Positions 58,362-64,000 of a stretch of DNA of 64,000 nucleotides are shown here, piece by piece. Positions within the stretch are counted from its first letter, which is position 1. Each line of letters opens with the position of its first letter. Position numbers and translations under genes: made by a program. Under the pieces are notes generated by a model. The model ran no database searches, had not been told where the DNA came from, and saw only the letters and a list, made by a program, of their open reading frames with translations. Source of the DNA: Heterodera schachtii (lineage: Eukaryota > Nematoda > Chromadorea > Rhabditida > Heteroderidae). Location of the stretch: assembly GCA_023374025.1 (NCBI GenBank), contig SIJG01000018.1, positions 1,474,175-1,538,174 of the forward strand, given 5' to 3'.

Positions 58362-58585
58362 TTAGTTTAAAAATTGAGATAAATTTATGATTTTTAAATT
58401 ATTTATTCTTTTTATATAATTTTTTTTAAATTTTATATATTTAGAATTATAAGAAATTTTGATAACGACCATAGCTCGCCAATTTTTGAACAAAAACTCA
58501 TTGTTGAAATTTTCCAAATCAGTTGACAACTCTTCATCTCCCATGTCAATTTTCACCGAAAAAAAAACTTTTAGCTGCTCCTTAT
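58362..58585 (-). CDS. Probable exon of an unknown gene (acidic), copy 1
   Basis: On the minus strand an AACTTCAG acceptor (58586-58593) precedes a frame reading KEQLKVFFSVKIDMGDEELS then TDLENFNNEFLFKNWRAMVV. Compared with the tandem copy at 58906-58992, five base differences are visible in the shared frame: four are synonymous (GAG/GAA twice, CAG/CAA, TTT/TTC) and one changes Ser to Pro. This points to past selection on protein. The 3' limit is uncertain (a GTCGTT or GTTTTT donor is possible). No family is recognised. Confidence 0.5.
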
Positions 58586-58905
58586 CTGAAGTTTAGTATT
58601 TTGACTTTATATTTTTTATTTTATTATTGAGTTTTGTTTAAACATTATCAATTTTATTTTATCATTAATCCACAATTCATCCTCTGATGAACTTATGTTC
58701 ATAAATTTCCAATAATTAAAATCGAGTTTAATTTTTGTTTACATATTTTGGTTTTTTCTATCTTTTTAAACTTAATAAACAAAATTGATGCAGAAATTTT
58801 AGCAAATTTCCTTTACTGCTTTTTTAAATTTATTCATATTTGACTTTTTAAAGGAACTTTCTTCATCATTTTCGTGTAATTCCGATTATTTCAGCTGCTA
58901 AAATG

Positions 58906-58992
58906 CATTGTTGAAATTTTCCAAATCAGTTGACAATTCTTCATCTCCCATGTCAATTTTCACCGGGAAAAAAACTTTTAGTTGTTCCTTAT
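58906..58992 (-). pseudogene. Duplicated copy of the acidic exon, truncated
   Basis: Same acceptor (CTTCAG) and frame as copy 1, reading KEQLKVFFPVKIDMGDEELS then TDLENFNN. Similarity stops at AACAATG, where the sequence switches to unrelated AAT-rich DNA. The two copies are about 407 bp apart, and the tandem unit extends to about 59230, where the CATCATTCTCGTGTAATTCC segment also repeats (58866 and 59192). Confidence 0.5.
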
Positions 58993-59228
58993 CTGAAGTT
59001 TAGTATTTTGACTTTTTATATTTTATTTTATTCTCGAGTTTTTGTAATTTTTATTTACATATTTTGGTTTTTCTATCTTTTTTAAACTTAATAAGCAAAA
59101 ATTTGATGCAAAAATTTTAGCAAATTCATCTACTGTTTTTAATTTACTTTTGGATCTATTCATATTTGACTTTTTAAAGGAATCTTTCTTCATCATTCTC
59201 GTGTAATTCCGATTATTTCAGCCGCTGT

Positions 59229-59519
59229 TTATAAAAAAATATCTAAAAAAACAATTTTTTTTTGATAATTTATAGATTTCTTTACATAACTTGTATCCCT
59301 GCTCTGTTTATTACAAGAGCCCATGGAATGAGGCCCCTTACTGACCTGGATACCTGGATACTTTTTTCTTTCAATAATTCTTCAGAGCTCATTTTTCAGT
59401 TTAATGTTTATAATGAATTTAGGCACATATTTTTTTTTCAATTTTTTTGCGAATATTTATAATATCATTTCTTATTATAATAACTAAATATGATTGAATG
59501 TGTATTTATTTATTTAATA
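59229..59519. other. AT-rich spacer within the minus-strand repeat region
   Basis: No supported feature. Confidence 0.3.
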
Positions 59520-59640
59520 TTTTTGCTTGAAATTCAATTCTTTTTTTATATTCCGCTGAATTGCCATTTTTTAATTTGTCGATTTGGAATTTCTTCTCCT
59601 CGGCATTTCTCTTTAGGCTATGACAAAAGTTCATGAGAGA
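59520..59640 (-). pseudogene. Best-preserved copy of the EKK/IDK coding repeat
   Basis: The minus-strand frame reads LKRNAEEKKFQIDKLKNGN and then SAEYKKRIEFQAKILNK before a stop. It aligns with RNVVEKKKQIDK (40.8 kb), KRNTVEKKILNDK (34.5 kb) and REKKSNRKIKNRN (39.96 kb). It lies upstream (minus sense) of the duplicated acidic exon, so both may come from one gene. The protein is not recognised. Confidence 0.45.
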
Positions 59641-59931
59641 ATATATACCATTGTCATTTTATATTTTTAATTGTGGTCCAATATTTTTTTCGGATTTTTC
59701 ATGACAATTCCTTTATTCTTGAATTCTGCCTGAAAATAATTCTTTTACAGATTATTTAATAATTATTTAAAAATATTAATTTATCTCACCAAACTTTCAT
59801 CATTCTAACTTCAAATTATTATTATTAATAATTGCTTTTAATTCATCACCTTTACCTCGTTTGAGACAAAGATTATTTCGCATTTTTTTCTTTAATCGAT
59901 GTTTCCATTTGTGTCATTTACTCCGTGGTTT

Positions 59932-61409
59932 GGTGCTGAGTCGTTATATAAAAACCATCAAAAAGGGCGTTATATAAAAAACCATCAAATGAAGGTTTTC
60001 AACAAAAAACTACCCATAACTTTTGTCAATCTCAACCAAATTAAACATTCTTAGTATCATCCGATAGCCCTAACATTAGCAAAGTTATGGCCAAAAGTAA
60101 ACAATTTTGGCCATAACTTTTTTGAAACTGAGCGAAATTTTTTGAAATTTTGCAGGCTAAAAGAGGACACTTAGAACTATAAAATGATATTAAGAAAACA
60201 AAAACTCAGAACAATTTATAACGATAAGTTTTTCATTAAACATGAAATAATTTTGGTCACCAAAAATTCTGGTAAAAATTTTCTTAGAACATACAAAATT
60301 ACGAAATATTGATATTATTCTATAGTTCTAAGTGTCCTCTTTTAGCCTGCAAAATTTCAAAAAATTTCGCTCAGTTTCAAAAAAGTTATGGTCAAAAATC
60401 TCTGAAAACCTGGTTGCTTGTGTACTTTTGGCCATAACTTTGCTCAAACTTGGCCAGATTTTTTGAAATTTAGGTGAGCTAATATAAAATAGGGCTATCG
60501 GATGATACTAAGAATATTTAATTTGGTTGAGATTGACAAAAGGTATGGGTAGTTTTTTTTGAAAAACTTCATTTGATGGTTTTTATATAACGCCCTTTTT
60601 GATGGTTTTTATTAGAGCCCGGAATTTTGAAATGGCCGGGACCGGGACCGGGACTTGGAAAATCGACCGGGAAGGGATCCCGGGACCGGGACTCCCGTTT
60701 TTCCGGGACTCCCGGTCCCGGTGGTTTGTCCAAAAAAGCCGGGACCGGGACTCCCGTTTTTCCAGGAGGACCGGGACTTTTTTCAAAATTTTTGAAATTT
60801 TGATTAAAAATTCGGAAAATTTTTTATTTATATTCTTAGCTTACAATTATATCAAGCCTATAAATCGGACCTTTTAAAAATTTGTGTGATTTGTTAACAG
60901 ATTTACACCAAAAAAATATATAAAGTTTTACGATTTTTTACTCAATTTTTAAGAGAATAAGGATTTTTATGGGCCGGCGTGAAAATTTTTATAGATTTTT
61001 ACATTCATATTAAGTAATTTCCCCAAAACTATGTTAGACCTAATTTTGGGTATTTTAGGTAGATTTTATGATTTTTTTAATTGTTTAAATCGTAAAAAAT
61101 CCAAATTTCCATCTTCAAAATTTTAAATAAAAGACATTTCGCCAAAAAATTATTAATTTTTTCAAATTTGGGGCATTTTCGCTGGTGAATTTTAGTCCCG
61201 TTAGTCCCGGCCCAAATGGCCGGGATCGGGACCGGGACTTGGAAAATCGACCGGGACGGGATCCCGGGACCGGGACTCCCGTTTTTCCGGGACTCCCGGT
61301 CCCGGTGGTTTGTCCAAAAAAGCCGGGACCGGGACCGGGAGTCCCGGCAAAATCCCGGCGGGATCCCGGTCCCGTCCGGGCTCTAGTTTTTATATAACGA
61401 CTCAGCACC
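59932..61409. mobile_element. Large foldback repeat, interrupted by a hAT-like element
   Basis: Arms begin GGTGCTGAGTCGTTATATAA on the left and mirror it on the right (ending 61409). Two ACCATCAAAAAGGGCG / ACCATCAAATGAAG words follow in each arm, then a long inverted repeat centred near 60240. The right arm is split by 60613-61385. TAGTATCATCCGATAGCCC and its mirror are the local form of the shared internal word. No target duplication was found at the outer ends, so the superfamily is unknown. Confidence 0.75.
60613..61385. mobile_element. hAT-like element nested in the foldback
   Basis: Ends TAGAGCCCGGA and TCCGGGCTCTA; GTTTTTAT duplicated exactly (60605-60612 and 61386-61393). GGGACCGGGACT words fill both ends and are mirrored. 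It is younger than the surrounding foldback because it splits one of its arms. No transposase is present. Confidence 0.92.
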
Positions 61410-61617
61410 GAATCAAGCACTTGAGATTTATGCACCTGATTTTAACCTAATTTTTAGATTTAATTTAAAAATTAAACATAATCTAATATATATTATAGTA
61501 AAATTAATTTCTGCTAATTTTGCAAATGAAGCAAAAGATAAAAATTTGGTTAACTAATAAAAATTTAATTAAAAACAAAAAATTTTTTTTTTAATTTTCC
61601 CGGTTTTTCGTATATTT
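61410..61617. other. AT-rich spacer
   Basis: No feature seen. Confidence 0.3.
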
Positions 61618-61815
61618 TTAAAGGTCAAGATCACCATGAAGGAAAGATTTAATCAAGGTAATATAATAAAGACTTTTTAATCAGCATAAAAAGACAAATT
61701 ATGGCATTTTACAGAACTTTTTAACCAAAAAATATTGAATTTTTAAAAATAAATTAGTAATGCTAACAACTGTAAGCATATGACCACTCTAAAAACAGGG
61801 TGACTTCAGTTTTTG
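61618..61815. repeat. Diverged arm of the Tc1-type palindrome
   Basis: GATCACCATGAAGGAAAGAT, ACTTTTTAATCAGCATAAAA and CATATGACCACTCTAAAAAC correspond in order to the right arm of 38273-39085 (GTCACCATGAAGGAGTGATC, TTTTTTGATAAGCATTAAAA, GTGGTCCTAAACATATGC). It is an old single-arm relic. Confidence 0.5.
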
Positions 61816-62356
61816 TTTTCTTTTGCACTTTTTCGTCGAGTGACCAAATTTGCACTTTTCATTTGGAAAAATATTTTTGAAGTGCGACTATATAATATTT
61901 ATGAATTTTAATAATCTCGATTATTTTCAATTAATATTATTATTTTTATTAGCAAATTTTTTAATTTTTATTTTAAAAAGGAATGATTTTTGAATTTTCC
62001 GTAACTCCAATACTATTTATTATACTTTTCTAATACCAAATGCGCCATAAATTTCTACCAAAATCTTTACTAATATTTTATTGGTTTTGTCAGTTTATAT
62101 ATTTGTTTTCAATTGTTTTGTTTTATTTTTTTAAAAGGCCAATTAGCGGTGTCACTCCTTCGTATTTATGGGATAGTTCTGGCCATTTCTCGTGCCACCT
62201 TCAATTATAAATTCTGGGCTTAATTCTCAGCACTCACATTCTTGCCTGATGATCGTTATTGGTTTTTTAATTTTCAGGATTTTGTCTGTTGATTATCCAC
62301 GTCACAACAAGTCAATAATTACGCTAATTTTTTTTTATTTATTTTTACAACAAAAA
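61816..62356. other. Upstream region of a candidate small gene
   Basis: 62150-62300 is slightly less AT-rich than its surroundings. No motif can be named. Confidence 0.3.
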
Positions 62357-63052
62357 ATGGCACGCAATCGTAATAATAGGCCTTTGGCTGGTGAGTGGTA
62401 GTGGAAAAGCATTTTTTGTAACTTCGATTGTCTCACATTTATCCAAGTCGATAATTTTTGTATTATGTGATATTACGAAATGAAATATTTAATTATCGTA
62501 TTTTTGGGAGACAATCAGAATCGATCATTTATTGCATACCATAAATTATTTAGTTTCTTTTTACTTCTATGATTTTTAATGAAAATTTGAATCGTATTTG
62601 AATTTTTTAAATTAATTCTGAACGACATACTGCGTTTTCCAGAAATTTAAAAGTAAAAATTATCAATTATTAATTGTAATTATAATAAAAATCTAAACTC
62701 ATTTTGTTTTACTTATTTTATAGTCATACAAGAAGTGTGAAAGGTGTGGAAAAAATAAATTCTTTATATTAGAAAGCTTTACACATGCGATATTATAGTT
62801 TCTAATGTAATTTTTCAGTAAATGCGTATTTTAACCATTTTATATTCCATGAACTGCTTTTCCAAGCATAGGACAAATATTTCGATTCGCAATAAAATCA
62901 CATGTACTTTTTAATTATAATGAAAAATTGTATATAATTCTTTTTTTTCTTGATTTTTAGGGGGTCAATTGACACTTTCCTGTAATTTATTTAAACTGAA
63001 ATTTTTTCAGTTTAATGCAACTGGCGGCATGATGCTTATTTTTTTCTGCTGA
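62357..63052 (+). CDS. Candidate small two-exon gene (weak)
   Basis: ATG at 62357 starts MARNRNNRPLA with a GTGAGT donor right after (62391-62396). A TTTTTAG acceptor at 62954-62960 opens an exon in matching phase reading GQLTLSCNLFKLKFFQFNAT then GGMMLIFFC and a stop near 63052. The whole product would be about 40 aa. It could equally be the first exon of a longer gene or a chance arrangement. I include it only because splice sites and phase agree. Confidence 0.25.
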
Positions 63053-64000
63053 AAAATATTGAATAAATTATTTTAACCAATAAAAAAATTTTATTTAATG
63101 AAAATTCTTTTCAACGATTTTTAACATTTAATTAAGTACTATTTTTCAATTAAAGCAAAATGAAAATTTTAAATAATAAAAAATAAGTTTTCTAATACTC
63201 GGGAAATGTTATGAATGACATTTTTAAGTATTCTATAATTAAAAATTAAAAAAACAGAATTTTTCTCTTTCTTAGTAATAAATTATTTATTTAATTATTT
63301 TTCTTCTTTTTTCGTAAGGTTAATTTTTTGTATTAGACTTTAATTAAAATTAAAATCCAAAATTGACTATTTTATTGTTAATCTTGCAAATATAATTAAA
63401 AAATTACTTTTGTTGTTTTAAAAAAACGCGCTTTTAAATAGAATAATATGGGTTTCGATATTTTCGAAGGTCCATATAAGGCGGGTTTTCGGACCGAAAC
63501 CCAAGCGGAAATCAATAATTGACTGACCCTACGCTTAAACACTGCTAAATTGATTTAATAATAAGGTAGACAGGTTTCATATTTATATTTTTATATAATT
63601 AGCATAACTTAAGTTTTAATATTTTTTACTTTTTTCAATTTTATTAAATTATCGTGCCCGAACTTTCCAATTTACAAATTTATGGTGCTCAAGTTTCTCC
63701 CACGATGACTATCGAATAGCTGGATCCCTACCCTTCGCCAAAGTTAGCGCGCATTGAAAAGAAAATTTATGAAAAACAAGAAAGGTCGCTAATCATTGTT
63801 CTAAAAATGTGACCCTCGCCTATCGGGATTTAATTTTTTGCGAATTAACTGACATTAATTTACAAAGAAAGCATATACCGAAAGCTTGGCCTAGTCTTAG
63901 ACCTAAAACATAGACTTATTTTAAGCCAATAAACCATTTGTCTATTTAAAATAAAAGCTAAATGCTCCTCAAAATCTCGCAAGATCATAGGTAATTTTGG
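63053..64000. other. Window end, no gene recognised
   Basis: AT-rich to 63430, then a less AT-rich end (GGCGGGTTTTCGGACCGAAACC at 63480; GGATCCCTACCCTTCGCC near 63722). This could belong to a feature continuing outside the window. Nothing can be named. Confidence 0.3.

Overview
The window reads as nuclear DNA of a nematode, most likely a plant-parasitic tylenchid such as a root-knot nematode (Meloidogyne). The grounds are: strong AT bias, many short introns (often 40-200 nt) with TTTTCAG-like acceptors, a 119-nt 5S rRNA of nematode type, a RASEF/Rab45-type GTPase gene, and small secreted-protein genes of no recognised family. The genus is an inference.

Layout. 1-2060: relics of a hAT-like element and of a Helitron. 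2387-7206: a secreted protein that I model as ONE gene, with one signal-peptide exon and three tandem repeat units (about 793 aa). A 971-bp hAT-like element (3989-4959) sits inside its fourth intron. 7935-8600: a 5S rRNA gene, a 5' truncated 5S copy and a displaced copy of the 3' end of the preceding gene. 10013-17858: a RASEF-like gene (EF-hands, coiled coil, C-terminal Rab GTPase) of about 20 exons. 19100-20930: a tiny hAT derivative and a Mutator-like foldback. 21220-22190: three ~120-bp tandem repeats directly upstream of a small secreted-protein gene. 22200-64000: gene-poor, very AT-rich DNA with many non-autonomous transposons and decayed coding fragments, mostly on the minus strand.

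Mobile DNA dominates. I could bound eight hAT-like elements, most with exact 8-bp target duplications, six Mutator-like foldbacks with 8-9 bp duplications, and one 813-bp Tc1/mariner-type palindrome with a TA duplication. Several are nested, so relative ages can be read. One hAT element (51598-52643) still carries the C-terminal dimerisation region of a hAT transposase. Two unexplained patterns stand out. First, hAT-like elements with different ends share a GC-rich palindromic core and each has its own short subterminal word array. Second, foldbacks of different superfamilies share the internal word GGTATCATTCGAAAGCTC. Two adjacent foldbacks split an exon whose frame closes when they are removed (36426-37871).

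The candidate novel systems are the three-repeat secreted protein and the modular transposon families. The functional genes (secreted proteins, RASEF, 5S) show no visible operon relationship.
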